61,156 nt of DNA from Cognatundibacterium jejuense (GCF_014284255.1 NZ_JACOFV010000020.1:1-61156), one strand, 5' to 3'. Numbered from the stretch's first letter, positions 38,507 through 48,491 are shown. Numbers and translations: made by a program. The notes: generated by a model from the sequence alone, not told the origin.

Positions 38507-40276
38507 ATGCCAAATACCCATTTCCCCAAACTGTTGTCCTCCCAAATTGCCTTCGACATCGCAAAGATGATCCTCGATGGCTTTGATAAACATTACCGCC
38601 TGTTTAGCGCGAGTAGTCAGGGAGCCAAACGACATTTTGAGACGGGTGATTGGAAAGCCGCACAAACTGCTGCACGTGAGCGTATCCAGTTCTATGACAC
38701 GCGCGTACGTGAATGTGTTCAAGCGCTTGAGGACGAATATGACGAAGACGACCTGACCGATGATGTCTGGCGCGAAGTCAAACTGCACTACATGGGTTTG
38801 TTGACCGATCATTTGCGGCCAGAGCTGGCAGAAACATTTTTTAATACCGTGTGCACGAAGATGCTGCATAGAAATTATTTTCATAATGATTTCATCTTCG
38901 TACGTCCCGCGACCTCGACGGAATATATTGAACGCGAAGATACGCCACCGACTTACCGTGTGTATTATCCAGCGACCGACGGATTGAACTTTACAATTAA
39001 ACGTATTGTTACCAATTTCCAGTTAAACGCCGAGTTTGAAGACCTGGATCGGGATGTTGCTTTGGTGGAGGCTCGTTTACGTGAAAACTTCGGTCGCGAA
39101 AAAATCGAGCCGAACCACCAGATACAAGTTTTAGCGAGCTTGTTTTACCGGAATAAATCCGCTTACATCATCGGCAAAGGCATCAACGGCAATCGCGAAT
39201 ACCCTTTCGTGATACCAATTATGCACAAGCATAAAGGCTCGCTGGTGCTCGATACCGTGCTGTTTGATACGATGCAAATCACGGTATTGTTTTCTTTTAC
39301 ACGCGCTTATTTCATGGTCGACATGGAAGTGCCATCAGCGTATGTTCAATTCATACGCAGCATTTTGCCAAAAAAACCGCGTAGCGAAATCTACACCATG
39401 ATAGGCCTGCAAAAGCACGGTAAAAATTTGTTTTACCGCGATTTTTTGCACCACCTTAAATATTCTTCAGACCAGATTGCTGCCGCGCCGGGTATTCGTG
39501 GCTTAGTGATGTTGGTATTTGCATTGCCATCGTTTCCGTATGTCTTTAAATTGATTAAGGACAGCTTCCCGCCACCGAAAGAAACCACCAAAGCGCTGAT
39601 TAAAGAAAAGTATTTGTTGGTCAAAAATCATGACCGCGTTGGCCGTATGGCTGATACGCTGGAGTACTCGGATGTGGCTTTTCCACGCTCACGTTTTTCT
39701 GATGATTTGCTCCACGAAATTAAGCAATATGCGCCATCTTTGTTGGAAGTGAATGATGACGAAGTTGTTATCAAACATCTGTACATAGAACGTCGCATGA
39801 CACCATTAAACATCTACCTGACCGAAGCAGAGCAGCGCGGTGACATGGAAGCCATGGAACACGGTGTGCGTGAATATGGAAATGCGATTAAAGATTTGGT
39901 GGCAGCGAATATTTTTCCTGGCGACATGTTGTATAAAAATTTTGGTGTCACCAAACATGGTCGTGTCGTCTTTTATGACTACGACGAAATCGAATACATC
40001 ACCGATTGCAAGTTCCGCAAAATTCCGGCACCGCGCAACGAAGAAGATGAAATGTCAGCTGAACCGTGGTATCCGGTTGCTAAGAACGACGTGTTCCCTG
40101 AACAGTTCGGGACTTTCTTGTTAGGTAATCAAAAAGTAAAACAATTTTTCTTGCAACATCACGCAGATTTGCTGACAGCCGACTATTGGGATGGACGCAA
40201 ACAGCGCATAGTTGCAGGGAAAATTGATGATGTGTTTCCGTATCCGCAAGAGATCCGATTCTGTCATCAAACATAA
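38507..40276 (+). CDS. aceK: Isocitrate dehydrogenase kinase/phosphatase
   Basis: Bifunctional enzyme that phosphorylates isocitrate dehydrogenase to divert isocitrate to the glyoxylate shunt, and reverses this. 589 residues from the ATG at 38507 ([21 protein letters not shown]); an upstream in-frame TTG inside the previous gene is rejected. The regulatory N-half is followed by a eukaryote-like kinase domain with the P-loop region [17 protein letters not shown] and the catalytic segment [17 protein letters not shown]. No isocitrate lyase or malate synthase gene is in the window. Growth on leucine yields acetyl-CoA, which explains the location. Confidence 0.96.
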   Translation: MPNTHFPKLLSSQIAFDIAKMILDGFDKHYRLFSASSQGAKRHFETGDWKAAQTAARERIQFYDTRVRECVQALEDEYDEDDLTDDVWREVKLHYMGLLTDHLRPELAETFFNTVCTKMLHRNYFHNDFIFVRPATSTEYIEREDTPPTYRVYYPATDGLNFTIKRIVTNFQLNAEFEDLDRDVALVEARLRENFGREKIEPNHQIQVLASLFYRNKSAYIIGKGINGNREYPFVIPIMHKHKGSLVLDTVLFDTMQITVLFSFTRAYFMVDMEVPSAYVQFIRSILPKKPRSEIYTMIGLQKHGKNLFYRDFLHHLKYSSDQIAAAPGIRGLVMLVFALPSFPYVFKLIKDSFPPPKETTKALIKEKYLLVKNHDRVGRMADTLEYSDVAFPRSRFSDDLLHEIKQYAPSLLEVNDDEVVIKHLYIERRMTPLNIYLTEAEQRGDMEAMEHGVREYGNAIKDLVAANIFPGDMLYKNFGVTKHGRVVFYDYDEIEYITDCKFRKIPAPRNEEDEMSAEPWYPVAKNDVFPEQFGTFLLGNQKVKQFFLQHHADLLTADYWDGRKQRIVAGKIDDVFPYPQEIRFCHQT

Positions 40277-40321
40277 TTAAACGTAATAATTTTTTCGGCC
40301 ATTTTTATTTTGGAGAATGTA

Positions 40322-41503
40322 ATGAACGACCCTATCGTTATCGTTGGCGCAGCACGTACCCCTATGGGTGCTTTTCAAAGTGACTTTTCTTCTTTGACAG
40401 CGAGTCAGCTCGGTGCTGTTGCGATCAAAGCAGCGGTGGAACGTGCCGGCGTCAAACCAGAATTGGTTGAAGAAGTTTTATTTGGTAACTGTTTAATGGC
40501 AGGCCAAGGTCAGGCACCTGCGCGTCAGGCTTTGCTGGCGGCTGGTTTGCCGATGTCCACGGGCGCTGTGACACTGTCTAAAATGTGCGGCTCGGCGATG
40601 AAAGCCACCATGATGGCATTTGACGCTATCACAGCAGGCAGCAATGAAGTACTGGTCACTGGCGGCATGGAATCCATGACCAACGCACCATACCTGATCC
40701 CGAAAGCACGCGGTGGCTATCGTATTGGTCACGGTCAGATTTTTGATCACATGATGCTCGACGGACTGGAAGATGCGTATGACAAAGGTCGTTCCATGGG
40801 CACCTTTGCTGAAGACTGCTCCGCTAAATATCAATTCAGCCGTGAAGATCAGGATGCATTTGCGATTGCTTCCGTTAAGCGCGCGCAAGCGGCTACCGCC
40901 GATGGCTCATTTGCGTGGGAAATTGCACCAGTGACTGTTTCTGGTCGTGGTGGCGATGTGGTGATCGATAAAGATGAAGGTCCGTTGAAAGCTAAGTTAG
41001 ATAAGATCCCTTCTTTGAAGCCAGCATTCAAAAAAGACGGCACGATTACTGCTGCGTCTTCATCGTCCATCAACGACGGTGCCGCAGCGCTGGTCTTGAT
41101 GCGTGAATCCAAAGCCAAAGAATTAGGTTTAACACCCATCGCAAAAATTCTGGCACACACAACCCATGCGCAAGAACCAGGCTGGTTCACGACCGCACCC
41201 ATTGGCGCGATTGAAAAACTGTACAAAAAAACTGGCTGGACGACTGACACAGTTGACCTGTTCGAAATCAACGAAGCCTTTGCAGCAGTGCCTATGGCAG
41301 CCATGAAAGACCTCGGTATTTCTCATGACAAGATCAACGTACACGGTGGTGCATGTGCTTTGGGTCACCCTATCGGTGCGTCTGGTGCGCGTATCATCAT
41401 CACGCTGATTGGTGCATTGAAAAAGCAAGGTAAGAAGCGTGGTGTGGCATCGTTGTGTATTGGTGGTGGCGAAGGTACCGCGATGGCCATCGAACTGTTT
41501 TAA
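40322..41503 (+). CDS. Acetyl-CoA C-acetyltransferase (thiolase)
   Basis: 393 residues from the ATG at 40322, with GGAG six bases upstream. Active-site residues of biosynthetic/degradative thiolase II are present: nucleophile C89 in KMCGSAMKA, His in GACALGHPIGASGAR and C in ASLCIGGGEGTA. It interconverts two acetyl-CoA and acetoacetyl-CoA, so it can finish the breakdown of acetoacetate released by HMG-CoA lyase once that is activated. No acetoacetate CoA-transferase is visible in the window. Confidence 0.94.
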   Translation: MNDPIVIVGAARTPMGAFQSDFSSLTASQLGAVAIKAAVERAGVKPELVEEVLFGNCLMAGQGQAPARQALLAAGLPMSTGAVTLSKMCGSAMKATMMAFDAITAGSNEVLVTGGMESMTNAPYLIPKARGGYRIGHGQIFDHMMLDGLEDAYDKGRSMGTFAEDCSAKYQFSREDQDAFAIASVKRAQAATADGSFAWEIAPVTVSGRGGDVVIDKDEGPLKAKLDKIPSLKPAFKKDGTITAASSSSINDGAAALVLMRESKAKELGLTPIAKILAHTTHAQEPGWFTTAPIGAIEKLYKKTGWTTDTVDLFEINEAFAAVPMAAMKDLGISHDKINVHGGACALGHPIGASGARIIITLIGALKKQGKKRGVASLCIGGGEGTAMAIELF

Positions 41504-41510
41504 TTGATGT

Positions 41511-41631
41511 CGTGCGCTACGCTCATTCAAACTCCGGGCGCATAGCGGCGTTGCAAATGCGCGCAATACCGACGTATTGCGGTGCTTTGTAACTTGCTTT
41601 GCATCGCGGACATTGAATGAACTAGCGCACG
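41511..41631. repeat. 121-bp nested inverted-repeat element
   Basis: Outer arms CGTGCGCTA-CGC-TCATTCAA (41511-41530) and its imperfect complement at 41613-41631; middle arms GTTGCAAA (41550-41557) and TTTGTAAC (41586-41593); inner hairpin CGCAATAC-cgac-GTATTGCG (41562-41581). The whole could fold into one long stem. It lies between the thiolase and SDR genes and has no coding frame. Only one copy is seen in this window; it looks like a dispersed intergenic repeat of the REP/BIME or MITE kind. Confidence 0.7.
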
Positions 41632-41715
41632 ATATAAAAGCGACACTGCAAGAAGTACTAAAAGCATAAAAACGAAGATGCACTGTGCGCACAGATATAA
41701 GTTAAAGGAAGCAAC

Positions 41716-42387
41716 ATGCCGACAGCATTAATCATTGGGGCTTCGCGTGGGATTGGGCACGAGTTGGCTTTGCAATACAAGGCGGCCGGATGGCGCGTGA
41801 TTGCGACGGCGCGAAATGCGGATCACATTGCGGTCCTGCAGTCAGACGGTTGTGAAGCATTGCCCTTGGATGTCAATAATCTCAACGATTGTGCTGGTCT
41901 GGGCTGGCGTCTGGATGATGAAAAAATTGATGTTGCGATTTTAAATGCCGGTGTTTATGGGCCGCATACCACTGGATTGACATCGCCACAGCAAGAACAG
42001 TTTGACGATGTGATGCACACCAACGTGTTAGCTGCGATGCGCATTTTGCCTATGGTTTTACCTTTAGTGGAAAATGCGCATGGCAAACTCGCTGTCATTT
42101 CTTCGCATATGGGTTCGATTGCGAGTCGCTCGGCTTCACAGGGTTGGCTCTATCGTGCCAGCAAAGCAGCCTTGAATTCAGTATTGAAAGATGTGTCGCT
42201 CAACACCAGTAAAGCCACCTGCGTGGCCCTGCACCCTGGCTGGGTGAAAACCGATATGGGTGGCGCTGGCGCTGATTTAGAAATTAGCGATAGTGCTCAA
42301 CGCATACGTAAGCTGGTTGAGGGCTTACAAGCAGAACACAACGGCAGATTTTTTAATGCAGAAGATGGTGCCAGCCTGAGCTGGTAA
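41716..42387 (+). CDS. SDR family oxidoreductase in liu cluster
   Basis: 223-residue short-chain dehydrogenase: IIGASRGIGHELA cofactor motif, ILNAG, Ser in VISSHMGSI, and YRASKAAL for the Tyr/Lys pair. It resembles the sniffer/CsgA-like SDR group. AAAGGAAG precedes the ATG. Position between thiolase and acyl-CoA dehydrogenase suggests an acyl-CoA or carbonyl substrate but nothing in the sequence proves it. Confidence 0.88.
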   Translation: MPTALIIGASRGIGHELALQYKAAGWRVIATARNADHIAVLQSDGCEALPLDVNNLNDCAGLGWRLDDEKIDVAILNAGVYGPHTTGLTSPQQEQFDDVMHTNVLAAMRILPMVLPLVENAHGKLAVISSHMGSIASRSASQGWLYRASKAALNSVLKDVSLNTSKATCVALHPGWVKTDMGGAGADLEISDSAQRIRKLVEGLQAEHNGRFFNAEDGASLSW

Positions 42388-42425
42388 GACCTGAAATAAA
42401 AACGAGAAATTGAAAAGAGACTCAC

Positions 42426-43562
42426 ATGTTACTGACACCAGAACACGAAATGATACGCGACGCCATTCGCAGCTTTGCCCAGGAACGTTTAGTGCCAAAC
42501 GCGGCACGTTGGGACAAAGAACACCATTTCCCTGCTGAAGAATTAAAAGAATTGGCGCAGATGGGGGCGTATGGTGTGGCGGTGCCAGAAGAGTTCGGTG
42601 GTGCAGGCATGGATTATTTGTCGCTGGCGCTGGTGTTGGAAGAAATCGCTGCGGGTGATGGTGGTACCTCCACTGTGGTATCAGTTAATAATTGCCCGGT
42701 GTGCAGTATCGCGATGATGTACGCCAACGATGCGCAGAAAAAGCAATGGTTGACGCCCTTGGCGCGTGGTGAAATGTTAGGTGCATTTTGCCTGACCGAA
42801 CCACACGCCGGCAGCGATGCCTCAGATCTAAAAACCACCGCCCGTCGTGAAGGCAACGAATACGTCTTGAACGGCGTTAAACAATTCATTACCAGCGGTA
42901 AACACGCAGATGTAGCAATTGTGATGGCCGTGACGGATAAAGCAGCAGGCAAAAAAGGCATCAGCGCTTTCTGGGTGTCCACCAAAACGCCGGGTTACAT
43001 CGTCGCAGGTTTAGAACATAAAATGGGGCAACACTCGTCGGACACGGCGCAGATCTTATTTGAAAACTGCCGCATCCCAGCTGAGAATCTGATCGGTGAA
43101 GAAGGCATGGGTTACAAGATTGCTTTGTCTGGTTTAGAAGGCGGTCGCATTGGCATCGCGTCGCAATCAGTCGGCATGGCACGCGCCGCATTTGAAGCTG
43201 CGCTGGCCTATGCCAAAGATCGTAGCAGTTTTGGTAAATCGATTTATGAACATCAGGCCGTGCAGTTCAAGCTGGCTGATATGGCGACCCAGATTGAAGC
43301 AGCGCGTCAGCTGATCTGGCATGCAGCCAGTATGAAAGATGCCGGAAAGCCTTGTTTAAAAGAAGCGGCGATGGCGAAATTATTTGCTTCAGAAATGGCA
43401 GAAAAAGTGTGCTCTGATGCAATTCAGATTCATGGCGGATATGGTTACGTCAGCGATTTTCCGGTTGAACGTATTTATCGGGATGTACGTGTTTGTCAGA
43501 TTTATGAAGGCACTTCTGAAATACAAAAAATTCTGATCGGTCGCGCATTAGCAGCGGGATAA
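42426..43562 (+). CDS. Acyl-CoA dehydrogenase (second in cluster)
   Basis: 378 residues. FCLTEPHAGSDASDL and FITSGKHAD are flavin-contacting motifs; the catalytic Glu is at the general position, E361 in IYEGTSEIQ, unlike the upstream isovaleryl enzyme. This places it with short/branched-chain acyl-CoA dehydrogenases, possibly for isobutyryl- or 2-methylbutyryl-CoA from valine and isoleucine. It may give the cluster a wider branched-chain range. Begins 38 bases after the SDR stop. Confidence 0.92.
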   Translation: MLLTPEHEMIRDAIRSFAQERLVPNAARWDKEHHFPAEELKELAQMGAYGVAVPEEFGGAGMDYLSLALVLEEIAAGDGGTSTVVSVNNCPVCSIAMMYANDAQKKQWLTPLARGEMLGAFCLTEPHAGSDASDLKTTARREGNEYVLNGVKQFITSGKHADVAIVMAVTDKAAGKKGISAFWVSTKTPGYIVAGLEHKMGQHSSDTAQILFENCRIPAENLIGEEGMGYKIALSGLEGGRIGIASQSVGMARAAFEAALAYAKDRSSFGKSIYEHQAVQFKLADMATQIEAARQLIWHAASMKDAGKPCLKEAAMAKLFASEMAEKVCSDAIQIHGGYGYVSDFPVERIYRDVRVCQIYEGTSEIQKILIGRALAAG

Positions 43563-43635
43563 ATTCCGTTAAAAATCGTTCATTTGATGGTGTAACAAGC
43601 GGTGAAAGCAAGTTAATAAAAGCGAGGAGACAGCA

Positions 43636-44241
43636 ATGAGCAAGACAATTGAATTCTGGTTTGATTTTGTTTCACCTTATGCGTACATCGCAAGTCAATC
43701 GATTGAAGTTTTAGCCGCAAAATACGGTCGCACCGTTGAGTGGAAACCGATCTTACTTGGCCAGGTATTTAAATCGACGGGTTCCGGTCCTCTGACAATG
43801 CGCCCGCCGATGATGACAAACTATTATAAAAACGATTTTTTGCGCTCTGCGCGTTACGCAGGCGTTCCATTTGTTTTGCCGGAAGTATTCCCGATTGGTA
43901 CGCAAAATACAGCGCGTGTTTGTTTGTGGCTGCAAGAAACGGCGCCAGAGCGAGTGGGTGATTTTGTGCGTGGTGTGATGCGTGCGTATTTCTCAGGACC
44001 TGCAGCCATCAATGATCTGGCCTGGCTGTCGAATTTTGTTGGTAGCTTAGGACTCGATGGTACACAAGTGGCTGATGCGTGTAGTGATGTCGACCGCAAA
44101 GAGCGATTGAAACAAGCCTGTGAAGCAGCTGTAACACAGGGTGTTTTTGGTGCGCCTTGGATCGTTGTCGATGGTGAATCTTTCTGGGGTAACGATCGCT
44201 TACCGCAAGTCGAAAAATGGTTGGCGACTGGCGGATTTTGA
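43636..44241 (+). CDS. 2-hydroxychromene-2-carboxylate isomerase family protein
   Basis: 201 residues with the DsbA/kappa-class glutathione transferase fold. The N-terminal DFVSPYAYIAS supplies the Ser that activates glutathione in NahD-type isomerases; the cis-Pro segment is GVFGAPWIVVDGESFWGNDR. Named after naphthalene catabolism, but relatives occur widely beside acyl-CoA genes without aromatic pathways. Glutathione use is expected; gshA is in the window. AGGAGA site upstream. Confidence 0.88.
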   Translation: MSKTIEFWFDFVSPYAYIASQSIEVLAAKYGRTVEWKPILLGQVFKSTGSGPLTMRPPMMTNYYKNDFLRSARYAGVPFVLPEVFPIGTQNTARVCLWLQETAPERVGDFVRGVMRAYFSGPAAINDLAWLSNFVGSLGLDGTQVADACSDVDRKERLKQACEAAVTQGVFGAPWIVVDGESFWGNDRLPQVEKWLATGGF

Positions 44242-44273
44242 TCAAGCGAACGTTCATATACTGGAGCTAAAAA

Positions 44274-44669
44274 ATGAAAAAAGGCTACAAGCAATTAGTC
44301 GACGAAGCAAATGCACAGATCAAAACATATAGCGTTGCCGAAGCACAGGCAAAGTTAGGTGACCCAGGGGTGCAATTTGTCGACGTTCGCGATATTCGTG
44401 AATTGGAGCGCGAAGGTATTGTCCCCGGTGCGTTTCATGCACCACGTGGCATGATAGAGTTTTGGGTTGATCCGGATTCACCGTATTTCAAACCTGTTTT
44501 TGGTGAAGCCAAAGAATTTATTTTATTTTGCGCAGCAGGTTGGCGCAGCGCGCTGACCACCAAAACCGTCCAAGACATGGGCCTGGAAAACGTGGCGCAC
44601 ATAGACGGTGGTTTCGGTGCCTGGAAGGCAGCCGGAGCACCAGTAGCAGTGAAAGAAAGTAAAAAGTAA
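44274..44669 (+). CDS. Rhodanese-like sulfurtransferase
   Basis: 131 residues, one rhodanese domain: VQFVDVRDIRELEREG, then active-site loop C-A-A-G-W-R-S in LFCAAGWRSAL and HIDGGFGAWKAAGAP. The Cys is retained, so persulfide transfer is possible. Cytoplasmic. Starts 32 bases after the isomerase and two bases before the YchJ-like gene. Confidence 0.9.
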   Translation: MKKGYKQLVDEANAQIKTYSVAEAQAKLGDPGVQFVDVRDIRELEREGIVPGAFHAPRGMIEFWVDPDSPYFKPVFGEAKEFILFCAAGWRSALTTKTVQDMGLENVAHIDGGFGAWKAAGAPVAVKESKK

Positions 44670-44671
44670 GT

Positions 44672-45085
44672 ATGAGTCGTAAAGACAGTAAAAACATGGT
44701 TGATAAAGCCCACAGTGATGCCTGTCCATGTGGTTCAGAGAAGCAGTTTGCAGATTGCTGCGGACTGTATTTGAGTGGCAGTGTCGTGGCACCAACCGCG
44801 GAAGCATTGATGCGGTCTCGTTATACCGCATACACCTTGAACGATGAAGCGTATTTGCGTGCCACCTGGGATGAAAGAACTTGCCCTCAGGACTGCATCA
44901 CACACGATGATCCGACGAAATGGCTGGGGCTGGAAGTAAAGCAGCACACGCAAGATGGCGATGCGGCAACAGTAGAGTTTGTAGCAAGGTACAAGATTAA
45001 CGGCAGGGCACATAAGTTGCATGAAGTCAGTCGCTTTGTCAGGTATGACGGCAAATGGTTTTACGTCAATGGGATCATTCATTAG
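44672..45085 (+). CDS. YchJ-family (UPF0225) protein
   Basis: 137 residues. An N-terminal SEC-C-type metal site (CPCGS ... CC, about 19-32) is followed by an NTF2-like domain: ALMRSRYTAYTLNDEAYLRATW and HEVSRFVRYDGKWFYVNG. Function unknown; the Cys cluster probably binds zinc. Only two bases from the rhodanese stop, so translation is probably coupled. Confidence 0.9.
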   Translation: MSRKDSKNMVDKAHSDACPCGSEKQFADCCGLYLSGSVVAPTAEALMRSRYTAYTLNDEAYLRATWDERTCPQDCITHDDPTKWLGLEVKQHTQDGDAATVEFVARYKINGRAHKLHEVSRFVRYDGKWFYVNGIIH

Positions 45086-45149
45086 ACAGGCATAGTCAGA
45101 CTGCTTTTTTGTTAGCAACACGAATAACAGATTTTTGGATAAATATACG

Positions 45150-46757
45150 ATGACAACTTTAGATTCCAAATTGAATTCTCGCTCTGAGGATTTCAAAGCC
45201 AATGCTGCTGCGATGCAAGTCGTGGTCGACGACCTTAAGGCCAAAATAGAAAAAATCGCTTTGGGTGGTGGCGATGATGCACGTAAAAAGCACTTGGCGC
45301 GCGGGAAATTATTGCCACGTGATCGGGTGCAAATGTTATTGGATGCGGGTACGCCGTTTATGGAATTTTCGCAGCTCGCCGCCTACGATATGTACGACAA
45401 CGCGGCACCGTCCGCTGGCGTGATTACCGGCATTGGTCGTGTGGCTGGTCAGGAATGCGTAATCGTCTGTAATGATGCCACCGTAAAGGGTGGCACCTAC
45501 TATCCAATGACGGTCAAAAAGCATTTGCGCGCGCAAGAAATTGCGGAGCAAAATAATTTGCCATGTATTTATCTGGTTGATAGCGGTGGTGCTAACTTAC
45601 CGAATCAGGATGACGTATTTCCGGATCGTGATCACTTTGGTCGTATTTTCTACAATCAGGCGAACATGTCCGCCAAAGGCATCCCGCAAATCGCCGTGGT
45701 CATGGGCTCTTGTACCGCTGGTGGCGCGTATGTACCTGCGATGAGCGATGAATCGATTATCGTCAAAAATCAGGGCACGATTTTCCTCGGTGGTCCACCA
45801 TTGGTGAAAGCAGCGACCGGTGAAGTGGTCACTGCTGAAGACCTCGGCGGTGGCGATGTGCACACACGTTTGTCTGGCGTGGTTGATCATCTGGCACAAA
45901 ACGATACGCACGCCTTGTCGCTGGCACGCACTATCGTCTCGAATCTGAACCGTCAAAAACCACAAACTGTGGTCATGAAAGACGTCGAAGAACCAAAATT
46001 TCCTGCCAGCGAATTGTATGGTGTGATTCCGGTGGATACGCGTAAACCTTTTGATGTGCGTGAAGTGATTGCACGTGTTGTAGATGGCAGTCATTTTGAT
46101 GAATTCAAAGCACGTTATGGCACAACCTTAGTGTGTGGCTTTGCCCATATTTACGGCATGCCTGTCGGCATCATTGCCAATAACGGCATTCTGTTTTCAG
46201 AGTCTGCATTAAAAGGCGCGCACTTTATTGAGCTGTGCTGCCAACGCAAAATCCCGCTGGTCTTTTTGCAAAACATCACCGGTTTTATGGTGGGACGAAA
46301 ATACGAAAACGAAGGCATCGCCCGCAATGGCGCCAAGATGGTGACCGCTGTTGCCACCGCGAATGTACCGAAATTTACCGTGATCATCGGCGGTAGTTTT
46401 GGTGCTGGTAACTACGGCATGTGCGGTCGCGCTTATTCTCCGCGTTTTATGTGGATGTGGCCAAATGCGCGTATCTCCGTGATGGGTGGCGAGCAAGCCG
46501 CAAGTGTATTGGCGACAGTTAAACGTGATGGTATTGAAGGCAAAGGCGGTACCTGGAGTGCTGAAGAAGAAGCCGCGTTCAAACAACCGATCAAAGATCA
46601 ATACGAACATCAAGGTCATCCATACTACGCCTCCGCCCGCTTGTGGGATGACGGTGTGATTGATCCGGCGGATACGCGTATGGTCCTTGGGCTTGGCTTG
46701 TCGGCGGCATTGAATGCGCCGATTCCCGATGTAAAGTTTGGTGTGTTCCGGATGTAA
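45150..46757 (+). CDS. liuB: Methylcrotonyl-CoA carboxylase carboxyltransferase subunit
   Basis: Transfers carboxyl from biotin to 3-methylcrotonyl-CoA, giving 3-methylglutaconyl-CoA. 535 residues with two crotonase-like halves: [19 protein letters not shown], the oxyanion loops [16 protein letters not shown] and [20 protein letters not shown], and [12 protein letters not shown], all typical of this enzyme. I use the ATG at 45150; a TTG 15 bases upstream is in frame but less likely. The biotin subunit liuD is 6.3 kb downstream. Its stop overlaps the next start in TAATG. Confidence 0.95.
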   Translation: MTTLDSKLNSRSEDFKANAAAMQVVVDDLKAKIEKIALGGGDDARKKHLARGKLLPRDRVQMLLDAGTPFMEFSQLAAYDMYDNAAPSAGVITGIGRVAGQECVIVCNDATVKGGTYYPMTVKKHLRAQEIAEQNNLPCIYLVDSGGANLPNQDDVFPDRDHFGRIFYNQANMSAKGIPQIAVVMGSCTAGGAYVPAMSDESIIVKNQGTIFLGGPPLVKAATGEVVTAEDLGGGDVHTRLSGVVDHLAQNDTHALSLARTIVSNLNRQKPQTVVMKDVEEPKFPASELYGVIPVDTRKPFDVREVIARVVDGSHFDEFKARYGTTLVCGFAHIYGMPVGIIANNGILFSESALKGAHFIELCCQRKIPLVFLQNITGFMVGRKYENEGIARNGAKMVTAVATANVPKFTVIIGGSFGAGNYGMCGRAYSPRFMWMWPNARISVMGGEQAASVLATVKRDGIEGKGGTWSAEEEAAFKQPIKDQYEHQGHPYYASARLWDDGVIDPADTRMVLGLGLSAALNAPIPDVKFGVFRM

Positions 46758-47698
46758 TGATGACGATGCGGCTTTCAATCAGATATGTTTTTTTTACCGC
46801 TATTGGTGTGGCGCTGGCAATGTCTTCTTCCGCCATGGCACAAGAGTCGAATACCAACGCGACGGCGCCAATAGTGATGGCGGCTGACTTATTTGAATCT
46901 GTGGTGAATATTGATGTTTCGGTGAAAGACCTGTTGGGACGTCAAGTGACAGGGAAGGTCGTCCTTACGCAGTTTAAACCGAATGGTGATGGACCTTTTC
47001 CAATCATGATTTTAAATCATGGGCGTAGTGGAACTAATCGCGATCAGCCAGCGCGATTTCGCTATACCGCACAAGCAAGATATTTCGTAAAGCGTGGTTT
47101 TGCTGTATTTGTGCCCACGCGCATTGGTTATGGTGAGTTGGGTACAACGCCTGATCCGGAAGATAGTGGTTCTTGCCGGAATAAAAATTATGCCCCGTCA
47201 GCAGAGGCTGCATCAACTGAAGTTATTGCTGTACTCGATTATGCAAAGCAACTGCCCTATATCGATCCTAAAAAAGTGTTGATTGTAGGGCAGTCGGTCG
47301 GCGGCTATACGACGGTTGCAACTGCCGCTAAGAATCCGCCTGGTGTACTTGCGGCGATTAATTTTGCTGGCGGCGCAGGCGGAGATCCTGACACACATCC
47401 GGGTGAGCCTTGCGAGGCTTATAAGTTAGAACAAATGTACGCAAAATTTGGTACTGCCAGCAAAGTGCCTATGCTCTGGGTGTACACCGAGAACGATTTG
47501 TTTTTTGCACCGAAATATAGCCAGGCCTGGTTTAATGCTTTTACCAAAGCGGGCGGCACCGCTGAATTTCACCTGATGCCAGCATTTGAAAAAAACGGTC
47601 ACAGCTTGTTTGCGAAAGGCATCAAGCTCTGGACGCCTTTAGTTGACCGTTTTCTGGATGAACACGGCTTTGATGCCAACAATAAAAAAACGCAATGA
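46757..47698 (+). CDS. Secreted alpha/beta hydrolase (dienelactone hydrolase-like)
   Basis: 313 residues. Signal peptide of about 28 residues (hydrophobic IRYVFFTAIGVALAMSSSAMA, AMA-Q cleavage likely). The hydrolase domain has the nucleophile in GQSVGGYT, acid candidate in YTENDLFFAP and His in KNGHSLFAKG. Resembles the prolyl oligopeptidase/dienelactone hydrolase superfamily. Start overlaps the liuB stop by one base, so it is part of the operon although the other liu enzymes are cytoplasmic. Substrate unknown; an extracellular ester that yields a branched acid would fit. Confidence 0.85.
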   Translation: MMTMRLSIRYVFFTAIGVALAMSSSAMAQESNTNATAPIVMAADLFESVVNIDVSVKDLLGRQVTGKVVLTQFKPNGDGPFPIMILNHGRSGTNRDQPARFRYTAQARYFVKRGFAVFVPTRIGYGELGTTPDPEDSGSCRNKNYAPSAEAASTEVIAVLDYAKQLPYIDPKKVLIVGQSVGGYTTVATAAKNPPGVLAAINFAGGAGGDPDTHPGEPCEAYKLEQMYAKFGTASKVPMLWVYTENDLFFAPKYSQAWFNAFTKAGGTAEFHLMPAFEKNGHSLFAKGIKLWTPLVDRFLDEHGFDANNKKTQ

Positions 47699-47705
47699 GG
47701 AAAAC

Positions 47706-48488
47706 ATGTTTCACACTCTGAATCTGACGATGGAAGCACAGATGGCGACGGTAACGCTAAACCGTCCCGATGTCCGCAACGCGTTTAATGAAACCACGAT
47801 CGCAGAAATTACGCAGGTGTTTCAGCAACTCGACGCCGATACATCGGTACGCGCCGTTGTGCTGGCAGCGAACGGTCCAGCATTTTGCGCCGGTGCAGAT
47901 TTGAACTGGATGAAAAAGATGGCCGACTATACGCATGCCGAAAATCTGGCTGATGCAGGTCAGTTGGCAGCAATGCTGGCAGCGATCTATCGTTGTAGCA
48001 AACCAGTCGTTGCTAAAGTACAGGGCGATTGCTATGCCGGTGGTATGGGCTTGGTGGCTGCTTGCGATATCGCGATTAGTGTTGATACTGCAAATTATTG
48101 TCTGAGTGAAGTCAAATTGGGTTTAATTCCAGCGACCATTTCACCGTATGTGATTAAAGCCATGGGTGAAAGTGCGGCGCGTCGTTATTTCATTACCGCT
48201 GAACGTTTTGCCGCCAGCGAAGCACAGCGTATCGGATTTGTGCATGAAGTTGTGAATGCAGAAGCACTCGATAGCAAAGTCGCAGAGATCGTCAAAGCGT
48301 TGGTGTCAAATAGCCCGAATGCCGTAAAGCAAGCCAAAAAATTGGTGCAAGATGTCGCTAGCCGCGAAATCACACCGGGCTTGGTCGCCGCGACAGTGGA
48401 AGGGATTGCCCAGATTCGCGCATCGGAAGAGGGGCGAGAAGGCGTACGCTCGTTTCTAGAGAAGCGCAAACCATCGTGGTTGCTTTAA
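47706..48488 (+). CDS. liuC: Methylglutaconyl-CoA hydratase (enoyl-CoA hydratase family)
   Basis: Hydrates 3-methylglutaconyl-CoA to HMG-CoA. 260 residues from the ATG at 47706, which has GAGGAAAA just upstream; the longer frame would overlap the hydrolase gene heavily and is rejected. Crotonase motifs: oxyanion loop AFCAGADLNWMKKM and GDCYAGGMGLVAACDIAI, with C-terminal helix ASEEGREGVRSFLEKRKPSW. The gene name follows cluster context. Confidence 0.93.
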   Translation: MFHTLNLTMEAQMATVTLNRPDVRNAFNETTIAEITQVFQQLDADTSVRAVVLAANGPAFCAGADLNWMKKMADYTHAENLADAGQLAAMLAAIYRCSKPVVAKVQGDCYAGGMGLVAACDIAISVDTANYCLSEVKLGLIPATISPYVIKAMGESAARRYFITAERFAASEAQRIGFVHEVVNAEALDSKVAEIVKALVSNSPNAVKQAKKLVQDVASREITPGLVAATVEGIAQIRASEEGREGVRSFLEKRKPSWLL

Positions 48489-48491
48489 AGT

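Noticed and set aside
46209..46778. 189-residue open frame opposite liuB.
   Set aside because: Shadow of the strongly conserved carboxyltransferase; low-complexity composition and no ribosome site.
47643..47705. Earlier start for liuC.
   Set aside because: Would overlap the hydrolase gene; GAGGAAAA precedes the ATG at 47706 and the crotonase fold starts there.
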